This document shows, piece after piece, positions 1 to 10,181 of a stretch of 49,192 bases of DNA; within the stretch, counting starts at the first letter, position 1, and every line of letters begins with the position of its first letter. Location: assembly GCA_035546335.1 (NCBI GenBank), contig DATKDP010000046.1, positions 1-49,192 of the forward strand. The letters are read 5' to 3'. The notes below the pieces were generated by a model. The model worked only from the letters and a program-made list of their open reading frames with translations, was not told the DNA's origin and ran no database searches. The stretch is from DATKDP01 sp035546335 (GTDB taxonomy: Bacteria; Acidobacteriota; Thermoanaerobaculia; Gp7-AA8). The position numbers were made by a program, and so were the translations under genes.

Positions 1-206
1 GAACGGCTCGAGTCCAAACCCCTGACAACATCACTCAGCAGATTCTGCTCCGCTCTCTCAGGCTTGATTCGCTCACTGCGGCGCGGTAGGTAATACACCG
101 CTCCTTCCCTCATCCGCTTGTCCCTGCTCAGCTTGCGACCAAGTCAAGCCCTTTTCTCGTAAACTACCGCTAGCCTCGAGCCTCTAGCCTCGCCCCTCGC
201 CCCTGG
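1..206. other. Non-coding window edge downstream of the S4-domain gene
   Basis: No gene, tRNA or clear terminator is seen here. The last 35 bases (about 171-205) are a run of related GC-rich heptamers of the type AGCCTCG / GCCCCTC. It is the inverted counterpart of a similar run on the other side of the neighbouring gene (557-597). Confidence 0.5.
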
Positions 207-554
207 TCACCGCCACTTGTCCATCTCCCTCCGTTCTTTTTTGGTGGGGCGGCCGCTGCCACGGTCGCGCCGGATCGGCGTCTGCTCGCCCTTCGGCGTC
301 TCCGGGGTTTCGTCGCGGTACATTGTTCGCGCAACCTCCTTCGATACGGAATGCTGCGGCAGCTCGAGCACGACGACCTTCCGGTATCTCCCTTCGGTGA
401 TCTCCACGACATCGCCCTCACGAATCGCAGCGCCCGGTTTCACGCGCTGCCCGTTCAGCCGGACATGACCTCCGCGGCAGGCCTCGGTTGCGTCCGAGCG
501 CTGCTTGAAGAGACAGACCAGTTTCAGCCAGTGATCGATTCGATGACGTTCCAT
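207..554 (-). CDS. hslR: S4-domain RNA-binding protein, Hsp15-like
   Basis: A 115-residue protein. Residues 1-55 form an S4 RNA-binding fold: it opens MERHRIDHWLKLV, then KQRSDATEACRGGHVRLNG and a GDVVEI strand, which is the layout of Hsp15/RluA-type S4 domains. The C-terminal 40 residues are basic and disordered (TKKERREMDKWR), as in Hsp15. In E. coli Hsp15 binds stalled 50S subunits that carry nascent chains; that role is inferred here. It is the last gene of the minus-strand cell-shape cluster, about 170 bp after rodA. GC-rich heptamer arrays in opposite orientation abut both ends of the gene, and the upstream array reaches to 3 bp from the ATG, so no Shine-Dalgarno sequence is visible. 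The symbol follows the E. coli family and is tentative. Confidence 0.85.
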   Translation of the reverse strand: MERHRIDHWLKLVCLFKQRSDATEACRGGHVRLNGQRVKPGAAIREGDVVEITEGRYRKVVVLELPQHSVSKEVARTMYRDETPETPKGEQTPIRRDRGSGRPTKKERREMDKWR

Positions 555-556
555 AG

Positions 557-722
557 TGCGAGGGGCGAGGCTCGGGGCTCGAGGCTCGAGGCTCGAAAAG
601 AACGAATTGCAGATGGCAGATTACAGATGGCAGAGACGGAAAGCGACTCCCCAGGCTCCCCGCCTCTCGTCTCTCGCCTCTCGCGAAGCCTCGAGCCCCG
701 AGCCCTGAGCCCCGCCTCTCCC
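557..722. repeat. GC-rich heptamer arrays between hslR-like gene and rodA
   Basis: Bases 557-597 are a run of GAGGCTCG-type units, the inverted complement of the run at 171-205. Bases 609-637 contain two copies of CAGATGGCAGA separated by TT(A)-rich bases. Bases 655-722 are again CCTCGAG/CCCCGAGCC-type units. No coding frame is supported. It may fold as a long hairpin in the rodA-hslR mRNA. Confidence 0.6.
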
Positions 723-723
723 G

Positions 724-1818
724 TCAGACGTTCACGAACTTCCGGTAATCGACGTTGAGAATCAGTCCGATGCCCATGAAGAACATCATGGTCGATGAGC
801 CGCCGTAGGAAATGAGAGGCAGAGGAATGCCTGTCGTCGGCAGCAGGCCGATCTGCATGGCGACATTGATGACGACATGGAAGATGAAGAAGGAAATGAC
901 GCTGACGACGAGGAAAGTTCCCCCGCGATCGCGCGACGCTTTGGCGATGAAGAACGATTCGAGAATGAGGAACAGATAGAGGGTGAGGACCACGACGACG
1001 CCGACGAATCCCCATTCCTCGCCGAGGACGGCGAAGATGAAATCGGTGTGGCGTGCCGGGAGATACTCGAGCTTCGCCTGCGTTCCCTGTTTGAATCCCT
1101 TGCCGGTGATTCCGCCCGATCCGATCGCGATCTTCGCCTGCGTGACCTGATAGCCGGAGCCGAGCGGATCGCGCTGGGGATCGAGGAAGATGACGATGCG
1201 CTCCTTCTGATACGGCTTGAGAGCGAAATTCCAGGCGAAGGGGAGAGCGATCGCTACGAGGAGAATCGCGACCAGCCAGTAGCGCGGCCTGATGCCTCCG
1301 AAAAACATCGCCGCGGCGATGAGCGGAAAATAGCTCGCAGCCGTTCCAAAGTCGGGCTGAACGACGATCAGCAGGAGCGGGCCGGCGATGATTGCCGCGA
1401 CGATCCCGAACGATTTCCAGTCGAGATAGGCGCGATCATTGGAATTGAAATAGCGCGCGAGAACGAGGGCAGTGAAGATTTTCATGAACTCGGAGGGCTG
1501 AAACTGAAAAGTGCCGATGTGAATCCATGACTTGACGTTCGCAGTCGTCTTGCCCCAGATGAGAAGGTAGAGCAGCAGGATCATGCCGATGGCATAGAGA
1601 ACCGGTGCGATGTCGTGCAGCACGTGATAGTCGATCGCCAGGAAGAGAATCATGAGCATGATGCCGATCGTCACCCAGACGATCTGACGCTGGAACAGCG
1701 GCGCATCCTTCCCGAAGTACGTCGCGCTGTAGACGAGCGCGCAGCCGATGGCCGCGATCACGATCGCCGTACCGAGCAGGTTCAGATCGACGCGGGAGAC
1801 GGTTCGCGAAGTCAGCAT
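724..1818 (-). CDS. rodA: Rod shape-determining SEDS peptidoglycan polymerase RodA
   Basis: A 364-residue multi-pass inner-membrane protein of the SEDS (FtsW/RodA/SpoVE) family. These proteins polymerise glycan strands from lipid II together with a class B PBP. Visible signatures are the early TM pair (IGCALVYSAT), the motif around FQPSEFMKI in the middle, the DFIFAVLGEEWGF segment, and the C-terminal signature block at about 325-350 (LLPTTGIPLPLISYGGSS), all typical of RodA. Length fits the family (about 370). The ATG lies 15 bp after the PBP2 stop and has GGGAG 8 bp upstream, so the two are translated from one mRNA, matching their function as a complex. Confidence 0.96.
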   Translation of the reverse strand: MLTSRTVSRVDLNLLGTAIVIAAIGCALVYSATYFGKDAPLFQRQIVWVTIGIMLMILFLAIDYHVLHDIAPVLYAIGMILLLYLLIWGKTTANVKSWIHIGTFQFQPSEFMKIFTALVLARYFNSNDRAYLDWKSFGIVAAIIAGPLLLIVVQPDFGTAASYFPLIAAAMFFGGIRPRYWLVAILLVAIALPFAWNFALKPYQKERIVIFLDPQRDPLGSGYQVTQAKIAIGSGGITGKGFKQGTQAKLEYLPARHTDFIFAVLGEEWGFVGVVVVLTLYLFLILESFFIAKASRDRGGTFLVVSVISFFIFHVVINVAMQIGLLPTTGIPLPLISYGGSSTMMFFMGIGLILNVDYRKFVNV

Positions 1819-1833
1819 CGTTCGACTCCCGAA

Positions 1834-3777
1834 TCAGCGCGAGGGTGGCGTCTCGCCGGCGGCAGGGAGCCTTCCTTCTTTGAGCTTCTTCAGAGTCTCG
1901 GGGTCCTGCAGATCGAGGGTTTTCGTTGCGATGCGGTCTCGGAATCGCGACTCGAACAGGACCTTGGCGAGCGGTGCGGCGTCCGCTCCGCCATGACCTC
2001 CGTGCTCGACGAAGACGACGACGACCATCTGCGCATTTTCGTGCGGTGCCATCGCTGCGAACCACGCATGATCGCGGAACTTGAAGGGAAGGCTCTCCGA
2101 GCGAACCCATCCATGCTGCGCGATGACCTGAACGGTTCCCGTCTTTCCGGCGACGTCGAGTCCCTCGATCCGGGAGCGGCCTCCCGTTCCACCAGCCTCG
2201 TTGACGACCTTCCACAACCCGCTGCGCACGGCCTTCAGCGCGGCGGGGGCGAGATGAACCTCGTGGATCACCTCCGGCACGACGCGGCGCAACGTGACGC
2301 TGCCGTCCGGCGCGACGTCCTCGACCGTCTTCAAAACGTGCGGGCGGTAGACCTTACCGCCGTTGGCGATCGCTGCCATCATGTTGGCCGTCTGCAGCAC
2401 GGTGACGATCACCGGGCCCTGACCGATCGATACGGAGATCGTCTCGCTCCGATACCACTTGCTCTTCCGCTTGGTGAGCGCCCACTCCTCGGATGGAAGA
2501 AGACCCGCTTTCTCCCCTTCGAGATCGATCCTGGAGATCTCTCCGAAGGTGAGATTCTGTGCGTACTTTTTGATCCGATCGACGCCGAGGCGGGCTCCGA
2601 CATTGTAGAAGTAGATGTCACACGAGATTTTGAGCGCCCTCTCGAGGCTCACCGCGCCGTGCCCCTCCCGCTTCCAGCAGCGGAAACGCCGCCCGAAGAA
2701 TGCATCGCTGCCGCCGCAGTGAAATGTCGTCGAGGGCGTGACCACGCCATACTCGAGCCCCGCCATGGCCATGACGTTCTTGAAGATCGATCCGGGTGAG
2801 TAGAGCCCGGAGATCGCACGGTTGACTTCGATCTTGAAAGGGTTGGAGATCAGCGTCTTCCATACCTCCGGCGTGAATCGCCTCGAGTAGACGTTGGGAT
2901 TGAAGGCCGGACTGGAGACCATGGCCAGAACCTCGCCGCTCCTCGGGTCGAGGGCCACGGCCGCACCGACCATTTCGTTCTCGATGAAATACTGCTCGGC
3001 TCGCCGCTGAAGTTCGAAATCGAGCGTCAGCGTGACGTTCTTTCCGGGAACCGGTTCGCGACGGAGAGGAGCATACTCCTCGAGCGAGCGGCCGTGAGTG
3101 TCGACGACCATGTACTTCGCTCCGTCTCTGCCGCGCAGGAATCCGTCATAGACGCGCTCGACCCCTTTCTTGCCGATCAGGTCGCGGAGCTTCAGATCGG
3201 GATCCTCGGCCATGTCCTTCTCGGTCGCCTCGGCCATGAAGCCGAGCACATGCGCGGCCATCGTGCCGTAGCGGTAGTTGCGGCGCATCACGGGATCGAC
3301 CTCGAGCATCGGAAACTTCAGCTTGTTCGCCTGGATCTCGGCCACCTGAGAAACCGTGAGCTCCTCGGCGAGCGGCAGCGGCTGATTGAACGGAATCTTT
3401 CTCCCTTTATCGATTCTCTCGAGAATGACGCTCTCTTCGACGCCGACCGTGCGGGCCACGAATTGAATCATCCGGCCGCGGTATTCCGGATCCGCTTTGA
3501 CGAATTGGCGAAGGTCTGCTCGCGAAAGAACGAGCGAGTAGGCCGGCTGCGTATCGGCGAGGATCTTCCCGTTGCGGTCCGTGATCAGTCCGCGCTTTGC
3601 GCGTATCTTGACCTCGCGCAGAGCATTCGACTCCGACAGCCCGCGGAATCGATCAGCCTGGACGGCCTGCACGCGCCAGAATGCACCGGTGAGAAAAACG
3701 AAGATGACGACCATGGACCACATCAGAATGTTGATGCGGGTATTGGTCAGCTTCTGATCGATTCGGTAGATTCGCAT
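1834..3777 (-). CDS. mrdA: Penicillin-binding protein 2 (class B transpeptidase)
   Basis: A 647-residue bitopic periplasmic transpeptidase that cross-links the glycan made by RodA during elongation. The sequence shows a single N-terminal TM (about 15-37), a pedestal/dimerisation domain with RGLITDRNGKILA, then the transpeptidase domain. Active-site motifs are SPGSIFK (Ser330-x-x-Lys333), SCD in place of SxN (ISCDIYFYNVG), and KTGT near residue 560. A longer in-frame start at 3882 is possible, but ATG at 3777 (MRIYRIDQKL) matches usual PBP2 N-termini and has GGAG 4 bp upstream. It lies between mreD (146 bp) and rodA (15 bp). Confidence 0.96.
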   Translation of the reverse strand: MRIYRIDQKLTNTRINILMWSMVVIFVFLTGAFWRVQAVQADRFRGLSESNALREVKIRAKRGLITDRNGKILADTQPAYSLVLSRADLRQFVKADPEYRGRMIQFVARTVGVEESVILERIDKGRKIPFNQPLPLAEELTVSQVAEIQANKLKFPMLEVDPVMRRNYRYGTMAAHVLGFMAEATEKDMAEDPDLKLRDLIGKKGVERVYDGFLRGRDGAKYMVVDTHGRSLEEYAPLRREPVPGKNVTLTLDFELQRRAEQYFIENEMVGAAVALDPRSGEVLAMVSSPAFNPNVYSRRFTPEVWKTLISNPFKIEVNRAISGLYSPGSIFKNVMAMAGLEYGVVTPSTTFHCGGSDAFFGRRFRCWKREGHGAVSLERALKISCDIYFYNVGARLGVDRIKKYAQNLTFGEISRIDLEGEKAGLLPSEEWALTKRKSKWYRSETISVSIGQGPVIVTVLQTANMMAAIANGGKVYRPHVLKTVEDVAPDGSVTLRRVVPEVIHEVHLAPAALKAVRSGLWKVVNEAGGTGGRSRIEGLDVAGKTGTVQVIAQHGWVRSESLPFKFRDHAWFAAMAPHENAQMVVVVFVEHGGHGGADAAPLAKVLFESRFRDRIATKTLDLQDPETLKKLKEGRLPAAGETPPSR

Positions 3778-3923
3778 TGGCTCCGGTCCGATTCTTCCCG
3801 CTGCATCGTTGCAAACGATACGCCCGCGACCTCGAGCGGCGTCCCCCTGTCGCGTTGTCGTTCCGCCCGGCGCTCCCGACATGGGTAACCGGGAAGTGGC
3901 GCGGGCTCATTTCCCTTCGATTG

Positions 3924-4430
3924 CTACCAGCCACTCGGGCGCTTGGTCGCTTCGATCGGCTCCTCCCGCAGAAACAGGGTGAGAAGCTGATAGAGCATCA
4001 TTCCGAACAGCGACGTCAGCAGCATCTTCAGCAGCATCCCCTGTCCGAACATCTCGATCCGCTGTTTCAGAAGGATGTTGATCAATACATAGATTACCAG
4101 CTCGTTGATGATCACCGAGCCTGCGAGGCAGGCGCCGAAGGGGATGGTTCCCCTGAGGACCAGACGGGCATTGATGTAGGCGACCAGATAGGCTGCGACG
4201 GTGAGCGAGAAGGCGTGCAGTCCGAAGATTGCCCCGGAGAAGGCGTCCTGGACCAGCCCTGCCACGACGCCGGCGATGATCGCCCCGATCAGATTCCCTC
4301 CCATCGAGTAATAGATCACCAGGATGATGTAGGGATTGAAAAAGGCGAGGGCATTGGGAAACATGCTGTCGAGAAGCGAATGGAGCATCAGGGCGATCAG
4401 GAGCCCGACGACGAATCTGAGCCACCTCAA
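3924..4430 (-). CDS. mreD: Rod shape-determining protein MreD
   Basis: A 168-residue, very hydrophobic inner-membrane protein with about five TM segments, including YIILVIYYSMGGNLIGAIIAGVVAGLVQDAFSG-type helices with small residues as in MreD. It belongs to the elongasome and links MreB/MreC to PBP2/RodA; sequence conservation in MreD is low, so the call rests on topology, size and position. The start is TTG, inside a TTGA overlap with the mreC stop, so translational coupling to mreC is likely. The last residues (KRPSGW) are hydrophilic. Confidence 0.9.
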   Translation of the reverse strand: MRWLRFVVGLLIALMLHSLLDSMFPNALAFFNPYIILVIYYSMGGNLIGAIIAGVVAGLVQDAFSGAIFGLHAFSLTVAAYLVAYINARLVLRGTIPFGACLAGSVIINELVIYVLINILLKQRIEMFGQGMLLKMLLTSLFGMMLYQLLTLFLREEPIEATKRPSGW

Positions 4431-5284
4431 GGCTGGTACCTCACAACCTCCGGCGGAATCTTCCTCGAGTGCAGGATGATGACTTCTTCGAGGCTCATGA
4501 AGTCGACGCTGGGAGTGACGGCGATCGATTTGAACAGATCCTTCCCCTCCTCGACGCTCGACACATGGCCGACGACGATGCCCTTCGGGTAGATGCCGTC
4601 GATTCCGGCGGTCAGAATCCGATCCCCGGGAGCCACGTCGGTGAGGGATGGGACGAAATCCATCCGCAGTCCTCCGCGGGCGTCGCCGCGAACGATTCCC
4701 TGCCTTCGATTCCGCTCGATCAGGCAGCCGACCGAAGCATTCGCATCGATGATGAGTTGAACCTTCGACAGGTCGCGTGTGGTGAGAACGACACGTCCGA
4801 TGAGCCCGTCGGCGTTGACGAGCGGGTCGTTGATCTCGACTCCGGCATCGGACCCTCGATCGAGGATGATCGACTTGAAACGCCCCGAGGTGTCGAGCAT
4901 GACGATCTTCGACAGAAGCGTCGGCATCGAGAACTGTTCGGAGTAGCCGAGAAGCGCGCGCATCCGGGCGAGGTCGCCGACCGAACGGCGAAGCATCAGA
5001 TTGTCCTTGGCCAGCTCCTGCACCTCGCGACGGAGCTGGAGGTTTTCGCTGACGGTGCGGCGCATGTCGAGGTAGCCGTGGTAGATGTCGGAGGCGTTCA
5101 CGCCGACCCAGTTCACGAACATGGGGACGGGAGAAAAGATGGTCATCACGCCGCGCTCGAAGAGAGTTCGCGTCTCGCCCAGAACGCGCGTTCGCGTTCG
5201 CGTGCTCGCGCTCATCAGCAGAAAGAGCACGCCGAGGACGATCAGGAGCAACAGGGTGGGTCTGCGTTCGACAGCGACTTGCAT
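4427..5284 (-). CDS. mreC: Rod shape-determining protein MreC
   Basis: A 285-residue bitopic protein that organises the periplasmic side of the elongasome. It has an N-terminal TM (about 9-26, LLLLIVLGVLFLLMSAS), a coiled-coil region at about 70-110 (MRRTVSENLQLRREVQELAKDN in part), and a beta-rich MreC core with PSLTDVAPGDRILTAGIDGIYPKGIVVGHV near residue 200-235, a strongly conserved MreC stretch. The stop overlaps the TTG start of mreD. About 125 bp separates it from mreB, with no obvious terminator, so co-transcription with mreB is expected. Confidence 0.95.
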   Translation of the reverse strand: MQVAVERRPTLLLLIVLGVLFLLMSASTRTRTRVLGETRTLFERGVMTIFSPVPMFVNWVGVNASDIYHGYLDMRRTVSENLQLRREVQELAKDNLMLRRSVGDLARMRALLGYSEQFSMPTLLSKIVMLDTSGRFKSIILDRGSDAGVEINDPLVNADGLIGRVVLTTRDLSKVQLIIDANASVGCLIERNRRQGIVRGDARGGLRMDFVPSLTDVAPGDRILTAGIDGIYPKGIVVGHVSSVEEGKDLFKSIAVTPSVDFMSLEEVIILHSRKIPPEVVRYQP

Positions 5285-5409
5285 TTCCAGCTCGAGAAGC
5301 GGTCGTGGTGCCCGGGCGCTATGCCGCCGCGGTCAGCCGGCCCGGCTCTTATTCATGTTCTGCGCCTGAAAATTTGTCGCGGCGCGCGGTGGTCACGGCC
5401 CGTGGCGTG

Positions 5410-6438
<1,029 letters not shown>

Positions 6439-6547
6439 TAGAGTTCCTTTTCCTCGATTCCCGCGGGAACGACGCACGCCAAGTGCAAAACGCTTGCCGC
6501 GAAAAATCCGATCGTTTCTTCCTGAGAATTAATGACCGCGGCGTCCG

Positions 6548-7987
6548 TTATTCTTCGACGTAGACGTTCTCGGTTCGGATCGTTCTGTTGCCGGCAGCAT
6601 CGACCGCCGTGATGACGACTTTGTTCCAGCCGATTTTTTCCAGGCCCATGAACTTCTTGAACACGCCGCTGGTGTCGACGTCGATCTCCGCATCGTTGAT
6701 GAAAACCGAAGCCCCCGGCTCGACCTGCCCCTCGATCATATAGAACTGCCCGCCGATGTTGAACGGCCGTTTCACGCTCAGCGACGGCGGCGTCTTGTCC
6801 TGCTGCAGGATCTGGGGCGAGACACGGCTCGAGCCGACCACACGGAAGCGCCGGAATGTCGAGAAGGGTCCCACTTCTCCATTCTGATCGATCGAGGCGA
6901 CCCGCCAGTAGAACGGCCCTTCATCGGTCACCATCGTCGTCGCCTTCGTCTGCGCCTGCTGCGAGTCGATCTCCAGCCGCCCGAAGAGTCGTGATCGTGA
7001 AACCTGGAGCTGATAGGCACGGGCACCCTGCTGGGCATTCCACAGCAGGTCGACCTTCAGCCCCGGCGCCGCCTGAAATACGCGATTCTCGGCCGGTGAG
7101 GTGAGAGCGGGAGGTGAGATGATTCTCGTGACCTCCGAGAGCGTCCCTTCACCCGTGGCGCGGATCTTTTCTCCCGACCCCAGCTGAATCGCCGGGCCGC
7201 CCGAAACCGGTGTCACGGACGTGGTGCCCCGCAGACTGAAGATGCGGGCATTGTTCGCGTCGTCGACGTCCACCTGAGCGGTCGACTTCGAATCGACGAC
7301 GACCTGAGTGCCGGGAGTGTTGACCGTGGAGATCTCGTCGTCGGTGTTCACTTCGATCGAGCCGATCTGCATCTTGACCGTGTTCTGTTTCTTGCTGGTC
7401 GCCGGATTCACCAGCGAGTAGATCTCGAGCAGCGCGTTGTGCCCGATCGTGTAGAGAGAGCCGTTGGCGAACATCAGCTCGGCGGTCGAATGATTTCCCG
7501 TCTTGACCCAATCGCCGTTGAACAGAGGTGCCCGTACCTCGGCGGACTTCCAGTCGCTTCCCGGCTTCTGGTAGCTCACCTCTCCCTCGACGCTGAGGAA
7601 TTGGGCATCCGAATCCTGCTCTCCCGGCTGCCGGGCAAGCGCGGCCTGGGCGATGGTTTGCGATTCGACGCCGGCTGAAAGCGCCTCGGCGAAGTTTTCC
7701 TCGGCGAGCAGTGCCCGAGCTTCTTCCAGTTTGGCTCTGCTGCGATCGAACTCGCTGCGGAAGTCGCTGAACCGCTCGGATGCGGCCAGCCTGTTGAGCG
7801 TGTCCTGAGCATCGCTGATCGCGCTGACGGCTCGGAGCTTCGGATTGTTGTTCCGGTACTGGTAGTAGAAATAGCCGGTGGTGCCGAGGATCACCAGCAG
7901 CAGAACCAGGCCGATCTTCTTGAGTCTGTCGATCGAGACGAGGTACCAGTCGAGGTTGACTTCCTGGGCCTGCTTGGTCTTGGGCAT
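6548..7987 (-). CDS. Membrane-anchored FecR-domain protein with FnIII-like and Ig-like domains
   Basis: A 479-residue protein with one TM near residues 27-45 (IGLVLLLVILGTTGYFYYQYR) and the rest probably periplasmic. A helical region (about 50-110) is followed by a FecR-like beta domain (about 150-255: DWVKTGNHSTAELMFANGSLYTIG, then STVNTPGTQVVV), a fibronectin-III-like segment (about 290-380: LLWNAQQGARAYQLQVSRS, FYWRVASIDQNGEVGPF) and a C-terminal glucodextranase-B/Ig-like domain (about 395-475: IEGQVEPGASVFIND, WNKVVITAVDAAGNRT). ATG 7987 gives a normal membrane anchor; upstream in-frame codons (to 8059) are non-conserved. It heads the mre-rod cluster on the same strand, and it faces a divergent foldase gene. 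A peptidoglycan or envelope-scaffold role is inference; no sigma-factor partner is adjacent. Confidence 0.85.
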   Translation of the reverse strand: MPKTKQAQEVNLDWYLVSIDRLKKIGLVLLLVILGTTGYFYYQYRNNNPKLRAVSAISDAQDTLNRLAASERFSDFRSEFDRSRAKLEEARALLAEENFAEALSAGVESQTIAQAALARQPGEQDSDAQFLSVEGEVSYQKPGSDWKSAEVRAPLFNGDWVKTGNHSTAELMFANGSLYTIGHNALLEIYSLVNPATSKKQNTVKMQIGSIEVNTDDEISTVNTPGTQVVVDSKSTAQVDVDDANNARIFSLRGTTSVTPVSGGPAIQLGSGEKIRATGEGTLSEVTRIISPPALTSPAENRVFQAAPGLKVDLLWNAQQGARAYQLQVSRSRLFGRLEIDSQQAQTKATTMVTDEGPFYWRVASIDQNGEVGPFSTFRRFRVVGSSRVSPQILQQDKTPPSLSVKRPFNIGGQFYMIEGQVEPGASVFINDAEIDVDTSGVFKKFMGLEKIGWNKVVITAVDAAGNRTIRTENVYVEE

Positions 7988-8059
7988 AGCGCGATGTTCC
8001 CGCGCGCGACGCCGTCTGCGGGAATAACGGTTTATAGCACAGCGATTTGAGGGCGGCAA

Positions 8060-8226
8060 CAGAAGCGCGAATGCGCTGTTTGCGCTCCGCGCTCGGGATC
8101 GATTACACTTGCCCGTTTTTCGGGAGCCGCCATCCGGTTCCAGGCATTTTTCGCCCGAATCTCACTGTTTTGACAAGGTCTGGCCCGCCTGCGGCCATCG
8201 CGGCGTGCTCTCCGGAGGTTTCTTCC
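8060..8226. promoter_or_regulatory. Divergent intergenic region between FecR-like and PpiD-like genes
   Basis: 167 bp between two diverging starts, so promoters for the cell-shape operon (minus) and the foldase gene (plus) must lie here or overlap the gene ends. A GGAGG at about 8215-8219 is the ribosome binding site of the plus-strand gene. I cannot point to convincing -35/-10 pairs; TTGCGC with downstream GATTACACT near 8080-8110 is a weak plus-strand candidate. Confidence 0.4.
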
Positions 8227-10164
8227 ATGCTCAAGGCCATGCGCAGCAGCTTCAAGCAACTGAAGTGGATTCTCGTCTTCATCATTTTCCTCTTCGTGTT
8301 GCTGGTCTTCGTCGACTGGGGTGCCGGCGGCCTCGGCGGCGGCGGCGGCGATGAGATGGCGGGTTTCGCTGCGAGAGTCAACGGAGAGACGATTTCGCTC
8401 GGCGCCTACGAGCGAGCCCTTTTTTACACCGAAAAGAGCTACGAGCAGATCTACGGACAGAATCTGACTCCCGAGATGCGGCAGATGATGAATCTTCCGG
8501 CACAGGTGGTCGCTTCGCTGATCGATCAGACTCTGCTCCTCCAGCAGGCCCGCAAAATGAATCTCGAAGCGACTCCGCAGGAGGTGCGCGAGCGCATTCT
8601 AAGGATCGAGGCGTTGAGTCCCGGAGGAAGGTTCGTCGGGCGCGATCTCTACGAGCGTTACGTCACGCTGAACCTCGGATTTCGTTCGGCAGCCGACTTC
8701 GAAGATGAAGTCGCCAGGGAAGTGACCCTCACGAAGCTCGACAGCGCGATGGAGAGCTCGATCGTCATCTCGCCGAAGTCGGTGGAAGACGAGTACCGGC
8801 GGCGAAATGAGAACGCGACCATCCATTACATCTACCTTCCGGCCGATCGCCTGCTGGCGCAGGCGAGTGCCACTCCCGCCGAGGTCGCGGATTTCTACAA
8901 AGCGAACGCTTCGAAGTACGCGCATGGAGAGCAGAAGCGAGTCAAATACCTTCTTGCCGATGTCGGACGAATTCGATCGCAGCTGAAGATCGACGAGCCG
9001 GCGTTGCGCGCCGCGTACGAGTCCAACCGGGACAAATACCGGATGGGGGAGTCGGTTCGAGTCCGGCACATTCTGGTTCGTCCCGAGAGTGATGGCGACG
9101 AAGCGGACGCCGCCGCCCGCAAAGAAGCCGAGGATCTGGTCGCGAAGCTGGAGGGCGGTGCCGACTTCGCACAGCTCGCGGGTCAGCATTCCGATGATCC
9201 CGGCTCTGCAGCCAACGGAGGCGATCTCGGCTATTTCGAGCGTGGCCGGATGGTGCCGGAGTTCGAACAGGTCGCCTTCACACTTCCTCCCGGTCAGACC
9301 AGCGATGTCGTCAAGTCACAGTTCGGGTATCACATCATCCGAGTCGTCGATAAGCGCGAAGGGGGATCTCGCCCGTTCGAGGAGGTCCGTTTCCAGCTCG
9401 AGCAGCAGTTGCGCGACGAGCGCTCCAAAGACCAGGCTCGAGAGGAGATCACCCGCGTGCGGGCGCGCCTCGACAAGGCGAAGGTGAAATCGGACGAAAC
9501 GCTTCGCTCCCACGCCACCGAGCAGGTCAGCTACAACGATTCCGGCTGGCTGTCGTCGAAGGATCCGATTCCCGGCATCGGACGCAACGCGTCGCTCGAT
9601 GCCTGGATTGCCACGGCCAAAGCGGGAGAGCTGGGTCCCGTCACCGACTCGGGCCGCGGCCCGATCGTTCCCTGGATTGCCGAGACGCGGGTCGGCGGTA
9701 CTCCGCCGCTCGCGGAAATTCGCGCGGAAGTCGAAGCCGATGCAAAGATGGCGAAAGCGAGGGAGGCCGCCCGCCAGGCGCTGGCCGACGCGATTCAGAG
9801 CGCTGGAGTCGATGCCGCGGCCACCCGGCTCGGAATCACGGCCACCGAGGCGACGGTATCTCATGATTCGCCTCTTCAGGGAGTCAGCGGCAATGTCGGC
9901 CCCATCGTCGATGCTGCTCTTGCCGGTGAGGTGGGACAGACGGTCGGCCCTCTGACCGTCGACCAGGGGGCCGTCGCCTTCAGAATCGACTCCGTGAACA
10001 AGTTCGATCCTCAGGCCTTCGACGCAGAGAAGAGCTCACTGCTGACGATGTTGAGGCAGACGGAGCTGCGCAAACTTCGTGCGTCGATGCTGGCGAAGCT
10101 GCGCAACGAATCCGACATCGTCACCAACGAGACACTTCTGCGGCAGTCTGAGGTCACGAGCTAG
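8227..10164 (+). CDS. SurA/PpiD-type periplasmic peptidyl-prolyl isomerase (parvulin)
   Basis: A 645-residue protein with one N-terminal TM (about 12-30, ILVFIIFLFVLLVFV) followed by a glycine run, an N-terminal SurA_N-3-like chaperone segment (VNGETISLGAYERA; LIDQTLLLQQARKM), a parvulin PPIase domain at about 280-375 (VRHILVRP, GGADFAQLAGQHSDDPGSAANGGDLGYF, FGYHIIRVVDKREG) and a C-terminal PpiD-like region. This is the architecture of PpiD, an inner-membrane-anchored folding factor for secreted proteins. ATG 8227 was chosen because GGAGG lies 8 bp upstream and it starts a membrane anchor; the frame is open upstream to 8047. It is followed 17 bp later by the thioesterase gene. Confidence 0.93.
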   Translation: MLKAMRSSFKQLKWILVFIIFLFVLLVFVDWGAGGLGGGGGDEMAGFAARVNGETISLGAYERALFYTEKSYEQIYGQNLTPEMRQMMNLPAQVVASLIDQTLLLQQARKMNLEATPQEVRERILRIEALSPGGRFVGRDLYERYVTLNLGFRSAADFEDEVAREVTLTKLDSAMESSIVISPKSVEDEYRRRNENATIHYIYLPADRLLAQASATPAEVADFYKANASKYAHGEQKRVKYLLADVGRIRSQLKIDEPALRAAYESNRDKYRMGESVRVRHILVRPESDGDEADAAARKEAEDLVAKLEGGADFAQLAGQHSDDPGSAANGGDLGYFERGRMVPEFEQVAFTLPPGQTSDVVKSQFGYHIIRVVDKREGGSRPFEEVRFQLEQQLRDERSKDQAREEITRVRARLDKAKVKSDETLRSHATEQVSYNDSGWLSSKDPIPGIGRNASLDAWIATAKAGELGPVTDSGRGPIVPWIAETRVGGTPPLAEIRAEVEADAKMAKAREAARQALADAIQSAGVDAAATRLGITATEATVSHDSPLQGVSGNVGPIVDAALAGEVGQTVGPLTVDQGAVAFRIDSVNKFDPQAFDAEKSSLLTMLRQTELRKLRASMLAKLRNESDIVTNETLLRQSEVTS

Positions 10165-10181
10165 CGAGCTTCGAGGTCACC

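Noticed and set aside
1615..2799. Long plus-strand frame of 394 codons opposite mrdA
   Set aside because: It is an antisense shadow of a clear PBP2 gene, with arginine/histidine/aspartate-rich non-conserved product and no ribosome site; high GC keeps such frames open.
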